From assembly GCA_028818225.1 (NCBI GenBank), contig JAPPOG010000037.1, positions 1 through 54,303 of the forward strand: a stretch of 54,303 bases of DNA. The letters run 5' to 3'. Of this stretch, positions 36,689 to 44,884 are shown piece by piece (position 1 is the first letter of the stretch; each line of letters opens with the position of its first letter). Below the pieces are notes generated by a model that was not told the DNA's origin, made no database searches, and saw only the letters and a program-made list of their open reading frames with translations. A program made the position numbers and the translations under genes. The stretch comes from Gammaproteobacteria bacterium. GTDB taxonomy: Bacteria; Pseudomonadota; Gammaproteobacteria; Pseudomonadales; Pseudohongiellaceae.

Positions 36689-38854
36689 ATGTCGCGCAAA
36701 AAGAGAATTAACTATCCACTTGCCTCGGCGATTAGTCTTGCCCTGACAATCTCCTCACATTCGCTTAATGCCCAGGCACCCAGCACATCGGCTGATGATT
36801 CCACGGTCACCTATCCGTCTGCTTATTTTGATCAGTATGAGCCCTTTTCTGTCAGCGATATGCTGGATCGGATCCCAGGCATCAATATCGCCCGCCGCGG
36901 TAATTTCAATAATAGCGGGGGACCGGGCAGCTCAGGCGGATCTGATCGACGCGGACTTGGGCTTGGTGGCGATCAGGTCTTGATTAATGGGCGCAGAATT
37001 ACCGGCAAAGAGAATGAGGGAAATTCCCAGCTTTCCCGTATCCCGGCCAACCAGGTTGAAAAAATCGAGATTATTCGCGGAACGTCCGGCGACCTGGATG
37101 TCAGAGGCGGCAGCCAGGTAATCAATATCGTCCTGCTGGAGGCAGAATCCCGCTCTTCATTCGCCTATGAAATAAATGCTGATCACAATCATGACGGAGA
37201 GATACAGCCCGGCGCTAAATTTTCAGTTAGCGGACAACAGGGCAGTCTGGATTACCTCATCAGTGCTGAATCTGAACCACGCTGGGAATATCGAAAAGGA
37301 TTTGAAACCAGCTTCCTGGCAAACGGTACTGCCAACGACACGATCGTGCGTCGCCAAACTACAGATCAACAACCAGCGATTTTCAGCGCTAATCTGGGTT
37401 ATCAATTTACGCCAAATGACATCGTTCACTTCAATGCCCAATACCAAAATAATGATGCGCCAGGCGATGAAGAAAGAATTATAACGAATCTGTTAACCAG
37501 CCCATCAGCTGTAAATTTTGAAAATGACCTTATCGAAAATGACTCCGACTTCTGGGAAATTGGCGGTGACTATGAACATACTTTTATCAACGGCAATCGT
37601 TGGAAGAATCTATTCATTATCAACAGAAAAGAAGACGATCGATTAAGAGAAAGATTCGATATCGATCGCAACACTACTAAAGATCTATTCCTGGCAACAT
37701 TTAATCGTTATCAAGAAAAAATATTCAGAACATCATATGCAATGAATCTCAATCCAGTGCAAGACCTGGAGTTTGGGATTGAGCGCGCCCAAACTACGCT
37801 GGATTCAACCCTTAAATTAGGGCTCGAAACTGCTAATGGACCAATCTCTAGTGTTTTCGGTGGCCTAACCCCGATTACAAATTCCGATGCCACTGTTGAA
37901 GAAATTCGTTACGAAGCCTTTGCGGTTCATAACTGGCAGATTAGTGAGCGCATGTCCCTGGAGAGCACCCTTATTTTTGAGGAATCCACCATCGAACAAA
38001 CCGGCGATGTGAGAAAAAAACGTGGCTTTGATTTTGTCAGGCCTAAAGTAGATTACCGTTTTAATATCACACCTTCATTACAGTTTAGAGCCACAATCGA
38101 AAAAGACGTTGCTCAGCTAAGCTTCAACGATTTCACTGCAAACATTAATAGTGCCGATGACGATCAAAACGCAATCGCCGGAAATCCAGACATACGCCAG
38201 GAACAATCCTGGCGCTATGATATAAACCTGGAGTATCGCTTTGACGATGACAATGGCGTCCTGAATACCAACCTCTTCTATCATGACCTGGAAGACGTGA
38301 TTGAAAAAATTGATGTTTCCACTGATGCCGCCATCTTGTCAGCCAATGGCAATATAGGTGATGGAGAACGCTTTGGTGGCAGTATCGATGCCAGCCTGCG
38401 CCTGACGACTTTTAATCTACCCCAGGTATTACTCACCTCAAGAGTGGAAATCGAAGATGGCGACATTCGCGATCCATTTCTTCAGATTAATAGACGCCTG
38501 CAACGACAGGGAAGAGGCAGTTACAGCTTTGGGTTCCGCCATGATATGACGAGCCGCAGCATTAACTACGGGATTAATGTTAATGGCAGCTTCAAAGGCA
38601 ATCAGAAAGTCTATGATATCGACAAGGTCGAAGATTACGAAATGGATGCCTTTATTCTGGCCTTTATGGAAATTCAGGGCTGGGGAGGCCTGACTTTCCG
38701 GTTTGAAACTTACAGTCCTCATGAGCAGGAACGCTGCCGCATTAGATCTCGCTATGTGGGTGGCACTATTGCTACCGGAATCCTCAATGAAATCGAAGAT
38801 TCCTGTAGTCACGCGGGTGAAAAATATGCGGTAAAAATCCGTGGCACCTTCTAA
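36689..38854 (+). CDS. TonB-dependent receptor, first of a tandem pair
   Basis: The 721-residue outer-membrane protein has a signal peptide (SAISLALTISSHSLNAQA) and an N-terminal plug domain. Plug motifs are VSDMLDRIPGINIARRG, GLGLGGDQVLINGRRITGK, IPANQVEKIEIIRGTSG and VINIVLL. A ~550-residue beta-barrel follows, ending in Phe (YAVKIRGTF), the usual C-terminal signature. Two cysteines near the C-terminus (ERCRIRS, EDSCSHAG) are shared with the next gene. GGAGAG precedes ATG 36689. No substrate can be read from the sequence; it is a paralogue of 39219-41363. Confidence 0.9.
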   Translation: MSRKKRINYPLASAISLALTISSHSLNAQAPSTSADDSTVTYPSAYFDQYEPFSVSDMLDRIPGINIARRGNFNNSGGPGSSGGSDRRGLGLGGDQVLINGRRITGKENEGNSQLSRIPANQVEKIEIIRGTSGDLDVRGGSQVINIVLLEAESRSSFAYEINADHNHDGEIQPGAKFSVSGQQGSLDYLISAESEPRWEYRKGFETSFLANGTANDTIVRRQTTDQQPAIFSANLGYQFTPNDIVHFNAQYQNNDAPGDEERIITNLLTSPSAVNFENDLIENDSDFWEIGGDYEHTFINGNRWKNLFIINRKEDDRLRERFDIDRNTTKDLFLATFNRYQEKIFRTSYAMNLNPVQDLEFGIERAQTTLDSTLKLGLETANGPISSVFGGLTPITNSDATVEEIRYEAFAVHNWQISERMSLESTLIFEESTIEQTGDVRKKRGFDFVRPKVDYRFNITPSLQFRATIEKDVAQLSFNDFTANINSADDDQNAIAGNPDIRQEQSWRYDINLEYRFDDDNGVLNTNLFYHDLEDVIEKIDVSTDAAILSANGNIGDGERFGGSIDASLRLTTFNLPQVLLTSRVEIEDGDIRDPFLQINRRLQRQGRGSYSFGFRHDMTSRSINYGINVNGSFKGNQKVYDIDKVEDYEMDAFILAFMEIQGWGGLTFRFETYSPHEQERCRIRSRYVGGTIATGILNEIEDSCSHAGEKYAVKIRGTF

Positions 38855-38961
38855 ACCTAAACCGGATTGTTAGCAAACTCCCGCTCAAGCGTCACCCTGC
38901 ATTAATTGACTTTTCTTAGTTAAAGTTTCGCCTTTGCATGACGTTAGCGAATAGGTTTCGG

Positions 38962-39058
38962 GAACTGTGAAATGGTGCGCAACTGCTTGAAAAATGGCAA
39001 TTTTGCCATGTTATTTGCACAATTTGTCACAGTTCTCCAACCCCCTCGCCGCTATAAT
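38962..39058 (+). promoter_or_regulatory. Nested inverted repeats and -10 element upstream of the second TonB receptor
   Basis: Three roughly concentric inverted repeats occur: GAACTGTGA/TCACAGTTC (38962-38970, 39027-39035), GTGC/GCAC (38975-38978, 39017-39020) and ATGGCAA/TTGCCAT (38994-39000, 39003-39009). A perfect TATAAT follows at 39053-39058, so the right outer arm overlaps the expected -35 region. This suits an operator. The rest of the 364-bp gap between the receptors (38855-39218) shows nothing else. Confidence 0.45.
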
Positions 39059-39218
39059 TCAAGTGCTATTGCAGGGAGGCAAGCTAACCAATTCACGGGG
39101 TTAATAAACCCGAGCCAGATAATTGATAACAGCAATCCGAAACCTGCGATTGAGCGTACTCTTAACTACGCCCCGCATACCGGGTATAGCAGTAACACGA
39201 AAGTATTGAGGTCCTAAA

Positions 39219-41363
39219 TTGTCAGTTGCTCGCCATAATAGTCTACTTAAAGCCAGTGCTCTCAGTCTGGCAATCGCAGCTTCCACTGCATCTACTGCAC
39301 AAACTACCGATTCAGCATTGGAAGACTCTAGCGTAATCTATGATGCTGCTTTCTTTGCCGAATATTCCCCGGTAAATGTCAACGACATGATCGATCGCAT
39401 TCCAGGTGTCAGCCTGGCGATGAATAACCGCGGGGGACCAAATAATCGTCGTGGTCTGGGCGCCGGCGAAAATGAAATCCTGATTAATGGCCAACGCCAA
39501 ACTGGCAAAAACAATGAAGGACGCAACCAACTCAGCAGAATTTCAGCTGACCAGGTGGCCTACATCGAAATCATTCGCGGTACTTCCGAGGAAATGGACA
39601 TTCGCAGTGGCGGTCAGGTGGTGAATATTGTTTTAAGTGACGCACAGTCTCGCTCCAGCATTACTGCGGAAGCGAATATGGATCGCTACCATGATGGAAC
39701 CTTCGATCCCGGCGCTAAAATTTCCTGGACTGGCCAATCCGGGGCCTTCAACTATCTCTTCCACCTGGAAGGTGAACCACGTTATCAGCATCGTATCGGC
39801 AAGGAGTTCAGTCGCGATGCCATGGGTAACTTATTAGAGACTCGCTACGATGAAAGCACCAGGGATCGCACCGACTATCAAACCAGCTTCAATCTGGGTT
39901 ACCAATTCAATAACAGCCTGGTCCAGTTTAATGGTCTTTATGGTGGCGACTGCGCACCGGAAGATAAAGACCGGTTAATCAATGACTATACCGATACAGG
40001 CATAGTTGCCACACAAGAACGTGAATACATTGACCGTTGCCGTGATAACTGGGAAGTTGGCGGTGATTATGAATATGAATTCGCAAATGGCAGCAAGTAT
40101 CGCATTCTGTTTATTGCCAACGATGGTCAATGGCAGCAAGAACGCGACCGTTTCGACATTATCGAAGATCGCGAAGAAAAAGATCTTTATCTCTATAACG
40201 ATGGCCGCGACCAGGAGCGTATCATTCGCACCTCTTATACTTTCGATCCGGTTGAGGACCACGGCATTGAATTAGGTGTTGAACGAGCCCAGACTATACG
40301 TGATGGAAACCTTCGACTGGGATTAGATCTGGGTGGCGAAGCCTCACCGCAACACGGATTCCTGACGCCGGTAGCCATTGATAACGCCAACTCGACGGTT
40401 GAAGAAATACGCTATGAAAACTTTATCGTCCACAATTGGCGGATCAATGACAAGTCGTCTTTGGAAAGTTCCTTAATTTACGAAACGTCGACCATCACCC
40501 AAACCGGTGATGTGTTCAATGAACGGGACTTCGATTTTATTCGGCCCAAATTTGATTATCGCTACAACTTCAATCAATCAATACAATTACGGGCCAAAGT
40601 CGAAAAGATAGTTTCACAATTAAGTTTTTCCGACTTCATGGCCTCTTCTGATAGTGAAGACGATGATCAGAATACCCAGGCTGGAAACCCGGAAATCGTG
40701 CAAGAGCAGCATTGGGATTACTCGCTGAATTTTGAATATCGATTGCCAAACAGCGTTGGCGTAATCAATTCCGAAATTTATTACCGAGATTACACAGACG
40801 TTATCGATCGAGTTGATGTCTCTACCGGACCCGATGACCTTCGCTCAGCCCGGGGTAATATTGGTAGTGCTCATCGCTACGGTCTGAACCTGGACGCCAG
40901 TTCGCGGCTTGGTTACATTGGGCTGCCGAGCGCTTTACTGACGCTGGGGTTAAGTGTCCAGGACTCGGAAGTAACCGATCCTTTCCTGAATACCAAGCGC
41001 CGGATGCGCTGGAATTCGCGTTGGTTTGGCCGTGCCAGTTTCCGCCATGACATAACCAACTGGGATTTAAGTTACGGCTTCAACTATTTCAATTCAGACA
41101 ACGAAAGCAATGCCCGCACTCAAATTGATATCAATGATATCGAGCGAGAAATAAGAGACTATGGCTTATCATTATTTGTCGAGAAAAAGGCTTTTAATGG
41201 AGTTACTTTTCGCCTCGATGTCAGAAATGCGAACGATCCACTTCGTTGCCGTGAGCGGACACGATTTCTAGGCGCTACCGTTGATGGCATCGTCGAAGAA
41301 ATCGAGGATTACTGCTCGCAAGACGGCCCTGTGTACGCACTGAAAGTTCGTCATACCTTCTGA
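39219..41363 (+). CDS. TonB-dependent receptor, second of a tandem pair
   Basis: The 714-residue outer-membrane receptor is collinear with the upstream gene: VNDMIDRIPGVSLAMNNRGG, GLGAGENEILINGQRQTGKN, ISADQVAYIEIIRGTSE, and C-terminal YALKVRHTF. Signal peptide: SALSLAIAASTASTAQ. It differs by an additional cysteine pair in the barrel (GGDCAPEDKDR and YIDRCRDNW), absent from the first copy and likely a disulfide in an extracellular loop. The start is TTG at 39219 with GAGGT six nt upstream; no ATG fits. A tandem duplication with divergence is the simplest reading. Confidence 0.9.
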   Translation: MSVARHNSLLKASALSLAIAASTASTAQTTDSALEDSSVIYDAAFFAEYSPVNVNDMIDRIPGVSLAMNNRGGPNNRRGLGAGENEILINGQRQTGKNNEGRNQLSRISADQVAYIEIIRGTSEEMDIRSGGQVVNIVLSDAQSRSSITAEANMDRYHDGTFDPGAKISWTGQSGAFNYLFHLEGEPRYQHRIGKEFSRDAMGNLLETRYDESTRDRTDYQTSFNLGYQFNNSLVQFNGLYGGDCAPEDKDRLINDYTDTGIVATQEREYIDRCRDNWEVGGDYEYEFANGSKYRILFIANDGQWQQERDRFDIIEDREEKDLYLYNDGRDQERIIRTSYTFDPVEDHGIELGVERAQTIRDGNLRLGLDLGGEASPQHGFLTPVAIDNANSTVEEIRYENFIVHNWRINDKSSLESSLIYETSTITQTGDVFNERDFDFIRPKFDYRYNFNQSIQLRAKVEKIVSQLSFSDFMASSDSEDDDQNTQAGNPEIVQEQHWDYSLNFEYRLPNSVGVINSEIYYRDYTDVIDRVDVSTGPDDLRSARGNIGSAHRYGLNLDASSRLGYIGLPSALLTLGLSVQDSEVTDPFLNTKRRMRWNSRWFGRASFRHDITNWDLSYGFNYFNSDNESNARTQIDINDIEREIRDYGLSLFVEKKAFNGVTFRLDVRNANDPLRCRERTRFLGATVDGIVEEIEDYCSQDGPVYALKVRHTF

Positions 41364-41399
41364 TAATTACGCTTCGCAACAACACCGCTTTCGCAAGAT

Positions 41400-41433
41400 A
41401 AAAAAAGGCACTCGGGTACCACCCAAGCGCCTT
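41400..41433 (-). terminator. Strong intrinsic terminator on the minus strand
   Basis: The minus strand reads AAGGCGCTTGGGT-GGT-ACCCGAGTGCCTT: a continuous 13-bp stem with two G-U pairs and a 3-nt loop, then a run of at least seven U. It implies a transcript coming from the right. The only candidate coding frame is 41463-41573. The TonB receptor gene could use it in the other direction, but without a U-tail. Confidence 0.75.
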
Positions 41434-41462
41434 GGTGAATTCAACAATATTTTTTACAGCGT

Positions 41463-41573
41463 TTACTGTACGTAAAAAACCACGGACGTAAATAACACCA
41501 AAAGTAAAGATCCCTCGAGGATAGCGAGTAAGCGTTTTGCCCTCGGGCTTAGCTGCTTCACGTACCGATCCAT
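41463..41573 (-). CDS. Possible 36-residue single-pass membrane protein
   Basis: The frame reads MDRYVKQLSPRAKRLL followed by AILEGSLLLVLFTSVVFYVQ. That is a short basic N-terminus and one hydrophobic helix, as in many bacterial small membrane proteins with positive-inside topology. The stop codon is 30 bp before a strong terminator. No convincing ribosome site is seen, and another frame across the region is also fairly open, so this is tentative. Confidence 0.35.
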   Translation of the reverse strand: MDRYVKQLSPRAKRLLAILEGSLLLVLFTSVVFYVQ

Positions 41574-41928
41574 CGGCGCGATAAATTGTGTGTACCTGTG
41601 ATTAGTGATTGTCGTTTACCTTTTTTGGCCCCGCCGCCAATTTCGGATTAAATGTCTCTGGGTTCACGCAAACATCATTGTTTACTGCTTCCTTACCCTA
41701 TAAGACGCTCAGACAGGAAATCTGTTACGAAATTAATCGATATTTAATCCGGCAAGTCAGTTAACAGCGCTCACTCAGCAACTGGCAATTCACAGCAAGA
41801 CCCCCGAATCCCCTGCTTTCGATGGGCTAATTGATCAAGGTTTGACGGGACAAAGCGAAGCCCTGGGCTAACCCGGACTGGGCGTAGACCAGAATTATGG
41901 AGGGTTAGTATGGACTACCTCAGGAGCG

Positions 41929-42654
41929 CTATTCTGCCTTGGTGAAGATCATCATGTGCTGCCAGGGAAGAAAATCCAGCGTGTCGGTCCACTCCAGACC
42001 GAACACACTCATCTCTCTAACAACCTGCTCTTCGGTCATTTTATGCAAAGGACGTATTGGCACCGAAGGGTCCTCGCCACGGTATTCCAGCAGAAAGATG
42101 CGTCCTCCAGGTTTAAGCGCCTGGTAGATACCATTGATCATTTCAAAAGGATGGGAAAATTCATGATAGGCATCTACCATGATTGCCGCATCAATAGAGT
42201 TAGGCTCCAGATTTGGGTTATCAACTGCGCCCAGTACCCCTTCTATATTAGTGACCTGGTCAACCCGCATCTGGTCTTCAATTAGCTGCAGCATTTCCGG
42301 TTGGATATCTACCGCCAATACCTTGCCTTGCGGTACTTTGCTCGCGATACGAAAAGAAAAGTAGCCGGATCCAGCGCCAATATCGGCTACTACTTCATCA
42401 GGCTCCAGGTTCATATTTTCCACCACAGCATCGGGCATTTCTTCCTGGATGCGTTCCGGCCTGTTTAACCAACCGGCCGCACGATGACCCATGACAAATG
42501 AGATCTCTCGTCCCATATAGAATTTCCCAATACCGGTAGTTCTTCTTTCCGGGGCTTCAATATAACCTGGATGTTCAGCGGCTGCAGTAACGAGCGGAGT
42601 TGTAAAGGGGCTGGCCAGAATGAGAATGATTAGGCTGCATCTTAAAGAGTTCAT
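41929..42654 (-). CDS. SAM-dependent methyltransferase with a signal peptide
   Basis: The 241-residue protein carries a type I signal peptide (MNSLRCSLIILILASPFTTP, TAAAEH). A class I methyltransferase fold follows: motif I VVADIGAGSGYFSFRIA, acidic loop VLAVDIQPEML, motif IV-like DAAIMVDAYHEF and LKPGGRIFLLEYRG. A Rossmann methyltransferase predicted to be exported is puzzling because S-adenosylmethionine is cytosolic. Either the leader is a membrane anchor or the protein does something else. AGGA lies upstream of the ATG. The upstream zinc-finger gene is on the same strand, 141 bp away. Confidence 0.85.
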   Translation of the reverse strand: MNSLRCSLIILILASPFTTPLVTAAAEHPGYIEAPERRTTGIGKFYMGREISFVMGHRAAGWLNRPERIQEEMPDAVVENMNLEPDEVVADIGAGSGYFSFRIASKVPQGKVLAVDIQPEMLQLIEDQMRVDQVTNIEGVLGAVDNPNLEPNSIDAAIMVDAYHEFSHPFEMINGIYQALKPGGRIFLLEYRGEDPSVPIRPLHKMTEEQVVREMSVFGLEWTDTLDFLPWQHMMIFTKAE

Positions 42655-42795
42655 GAGCTGTCCTGTTACAGTCTCTTGCGAAACTGGATTTATGTATGCG
42701 AATACAGGATTGTAAATCAGAAAGACAAAAAAGAAAGCTCGCTAAACTATCATGGGAGTAAAGAGAGACCAGGGAATAGGCGAGGAAATCGATGT

Positions 42796-42969
42796 TTACA
42801 GCAGTTTCAGGAGTCGCTGCCCGGAGCCTTTGCATTTCGGGCAGGTGCTTTGCTTGGTTATTTTACCCGCGCCCATACAAATATTGCAGACATCCTGATA
42901 GGGCTTTTTTAGAATCGACTGTAACTCTGCTAATGCTGACGTCGATGGATTTTTATTGGCTAGACCCAT
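42796..42969 (-). CDS. 57-residue DnaJ-type zinc-finger protein
   Basis: The minus-strand frame from ATG 42969 to TAA 42796 encodes MGLANKNPSTSALAELQSIL, a short linker, then CNICMGAGKITKQ and STCPKCKGSGQRLLKLL. The paired CxxCxGxG motifs are the zinc-binding repeats of DnaJ cysteine-rich domains. GGAGA precedes the ATG at suitable distance. It could be a stand-alone zinc protein assisting a redox or folding partner; the function is unknown. It is too short for most gene callers. Confidence 0.7.
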   Translation of the reverse strand: MGLANKNPSTSALAELQSILKKPYQDVCNICMGAGKITKQSTCPKCKGSGQRLLKLL

Positions 42970-43207
42970 ATTGATAAATCTCCAGAATCTCGGTATCTCA
43001 AACCTTAATTCTTTTTTTTTGGCCAGTGTGAATGGCCTCTCATTTGGGCTGCATTATGCGAAGATACTTTCTTTAAATGTGTTAACCATCTCACAAAATT
43101 GGTGAGATAGGCAGTTTTCCTACAAAATTCAAAATTCGGCTGCGAAATAACAGCATGTGTTAATATGCCCGCCGCAATCGAGCCCAAACCGACAATATGG
43201 AAAAACT

Positions 43208-44392
43208 ATGTCTAAAGTCTTAGCAGGAATTCGAGTACTGGATTTCGGCCGTTATATAGCAGGACCTTTCTGCTCCACCTTACTCGGCGATATGGGTGCT
43301 GAAGTTATCCGCATCGAAAAAGTAGACGGTAGCGAAGACCGTTTTCTCTCCCCTATCACTGAAAATGGCGATGGTGCCATGTTCATGCAAATGGGCAGAA
43401 ACAAGCTAAGCCTGACTCTCAATCCTATGAAACCGGAAGGCAGGGAGATTGTTAAAAAACTGGTTGCCAGCGCAGACGTGGTAGTCGCCAACCTGCCCCC
43501 GGATACACTGCAAGCCATGGGCCTGGACTACGACAGCCTCATCGCGATTAAGCCAGACATAATTCTCACCATGATTTCTGCCTTTGGTACCGGCGGGCCT
43601 TATGCCAATCGCGTGGGTTTCGATGGTCTGGGTCAGGCCATGTCAGGCAATATGTATATGTCCGGAACTCCCGATCAACCAGTTAAAGCCTATGGGCCCT
43701 TTATCGATTTTGGTACCGCAAGTTTCTCCGCCTTTGGCACTATGGCCGCACTTTATGAGCGGCAAAAAACCGGTAAAGGCCAGATCGTGGAAGGCTCACT
43801 ATTTAATACTGGTCTGACGATCATGAATGGCACCGCCATTGAGCAGGCGGCGGTAAAACGCAATCGAGTTGCCACCCTGAATCGCTCTCAAACTTCTGCT
43901 CCGGCAGACACCTTCAAGACCAAAGATGGTTGGGTATTGGTGCAATCAGTGGGTGGGCCACTATTTAAACGCTGGGCTGACTTGATGGGAGAAGATCACT
44001 GGCTGGATGATGAACGCTTTAAAGACGACATTACTCGTGGTGATAATGGTGAAGCTATTAGTGATCGTCTTGCCACATGGTGCGCAGAAAGAACTTCACA
44101 AGAAGTACTGGATGCCATGGAGCAAGCACGGTTGCCTGCAGGACCTGTATTATCTCCTCAAGAAGTGTTAGATGACCCCCATATTGCAGCGAAAGGACTG
44201 TTTCAGCCGGTGGATTATCCTGGGCTCGAATCCCCCGCGCCGGTTATGAAAACCCCTGTTGAATTATCAGAAACTCCCGGAGAAATTCGCTCTCGTGCAC
44301 CGACCTTGGGAGAGCATACGGATCAGATAATGCATGAATTAGGTTACTCGGAAGATGAAATTACCGAGTTGAGAGATAGGCGAGTTATTTAA
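43208..44392 (+). CDS. CaiB/BaiF family CoA-transferase
   Basis: The ~394-residue class III CoA-transferase swaps CoA between carboxylic acids. It starts MSKVLAGIRVLDFGRYIAGP, then GDMGAEVIRIEKVDGSEDR, GRNKLSLTLNP, DIILTMISAFGTGGPYANRV, GFDGLGQAMSG and KGQIVEGSLF. At the last motif the catalytic Asp of the family is Glu here, a conservative change. ATG 43208 matches the family N-terminus; a 17-residue upstream extension is rejected. The acid substrate is unknown. It opens the accessory catabolic region. Confidence 0.9.
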   Translation: MSKVLAGIRVLDFGRYIAGPFCSTLLGDMGAEVIRIEKVDGSEDRFLSPITENGDGAMFMQMGRNKLSLTLNPMKPEGREIVKKLVASADVVVANLPPDTLQAMGLDYDSLIAIKPDIILTMISAFGTGGPYANRVGFDGLGQAMSGNMYMSGTPDQPVKAYGPFIDFGTASFSAFGTMAALYERQKTGKGQIVEGSLFNTGLTIMNGTAIEQAAVKRNRVATLNRSQTSAPADTFKTKDGWVLVQSVGGPLFKRWADLMGEDHWLDDERFKDDITRGDNGEAISDRLATWCAERTSQEVLDAMEQARLPAGPVLSPQEVLDDPHIAAKGLFQPVDYPGLESPAPVMKTPVELSETPGEIRSRAPTLGEHTDQIMHELGYSEDEITELRDRRVI

Positions 44393-44640
44393 GGCCGTTT
44401 AAAGCGATAGCTACCGAAATTCCTGCATCTTTCTTGCACCAAACAACTGCAGTTCATTAGCAGCAACTCCTGCAGAACCAAGTTTGTATGCAACTCGCTT
44501 GCGTGCACCAATGCTGTGAAGGCTTCCAGTCGAAGTTCCGCTGTTACGTGGGCAGTTCCATGGGCGATAGTTTTATCCATTAATGCCCTGACTATTCCTC
44601 GCCCCTGTAATGGTTCAGCACTAAAACACAATTTATGCAA
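44389..44640 (-). pseudogene. Possible decayed GNAT acetyltransferase fragment
   Basis: The 83-codon frame contains LCFSAEPLQGRGIVRALMDK, resembling the acetyl-CoA-binding Q/RxxGxG/A loop of GNAT enzymes. It then drifts into non-family sequence. A second frame at the same place reads GARKRVAYKLGSAGVAANEL, which would better continue a GNAT fold (Y-K-LG pattern). This suggests a frameshifted remnant. The rest of the gap to 44884 has no convincing gene. Confidence is low. Confidence 0.3.
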
Positions 44641-44884
44641 CCAAGGTTTTCAGGTAATTCCCGAATAGCAAGAGCACCGGCTTGGTGTCCTGACACTCGG
44701 CATAACCCCGCGTCGCGAGAATGCCTCCGTTCTCGCATTGTTCTTCGGTAAAAGTGCTGGTTCCAGGCGCTTCAGCGGCATAGCTGCCCAGACTTACCAT
44801 GCCCAATACCTCAAGAGTGACAAAGTTTTGCTAACTGAAGTGCCTGTATTTCAACATCTATTTCTCTGTATTCAATACGCTTAC

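Larger units (their letters stand above)
41364..41928. other. 565-bp gap holding a terminator and a possible small gene
   Basis: On the minus strand it holds a strong intrinsic terminator (41400-41433) and a 36-codon ORF (41463-41573). A further TTTTTT-ACAG/CTGT-AAAAAA inverted repeat lies at 41450-41479. The segment 41700-41928 shows nothing recognisable. Confidence 0.5.

Noticed and set aside
41450..41479. TTTTTT-ACAG/CTGT-AAAAAA inverted repeat as a terminator
   Set aside because: AT-rich with weak stem; it lies at the 3' end of the small ORF and the GC-rich hairpin at 41400-41433 is a far better terminator.
41593..41700. Another open minus-strand frame upstream of the 36-residue ORF (short segment NPETFNPKLAAGPKKVNDNH)
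   Set aside because: Only about 20-27 codons after a stop, ends in TAA, and the frame beyond lacks a start codon. Not enough to call.
43005..43187. 60-codon minus-strand ORF upstream of the CoA transferase
   Set aside because: No plausible domain; includes an A-tract encoded KKKN end and lies in the promoter region of the CoA transferase gene.
44641..44884. Minus-strand frame of about 55 codons beginning MVSLGSYAAEAPG
   Set aside because: No ribosome site, no family resemblance, located in a gap with other degraded frames.
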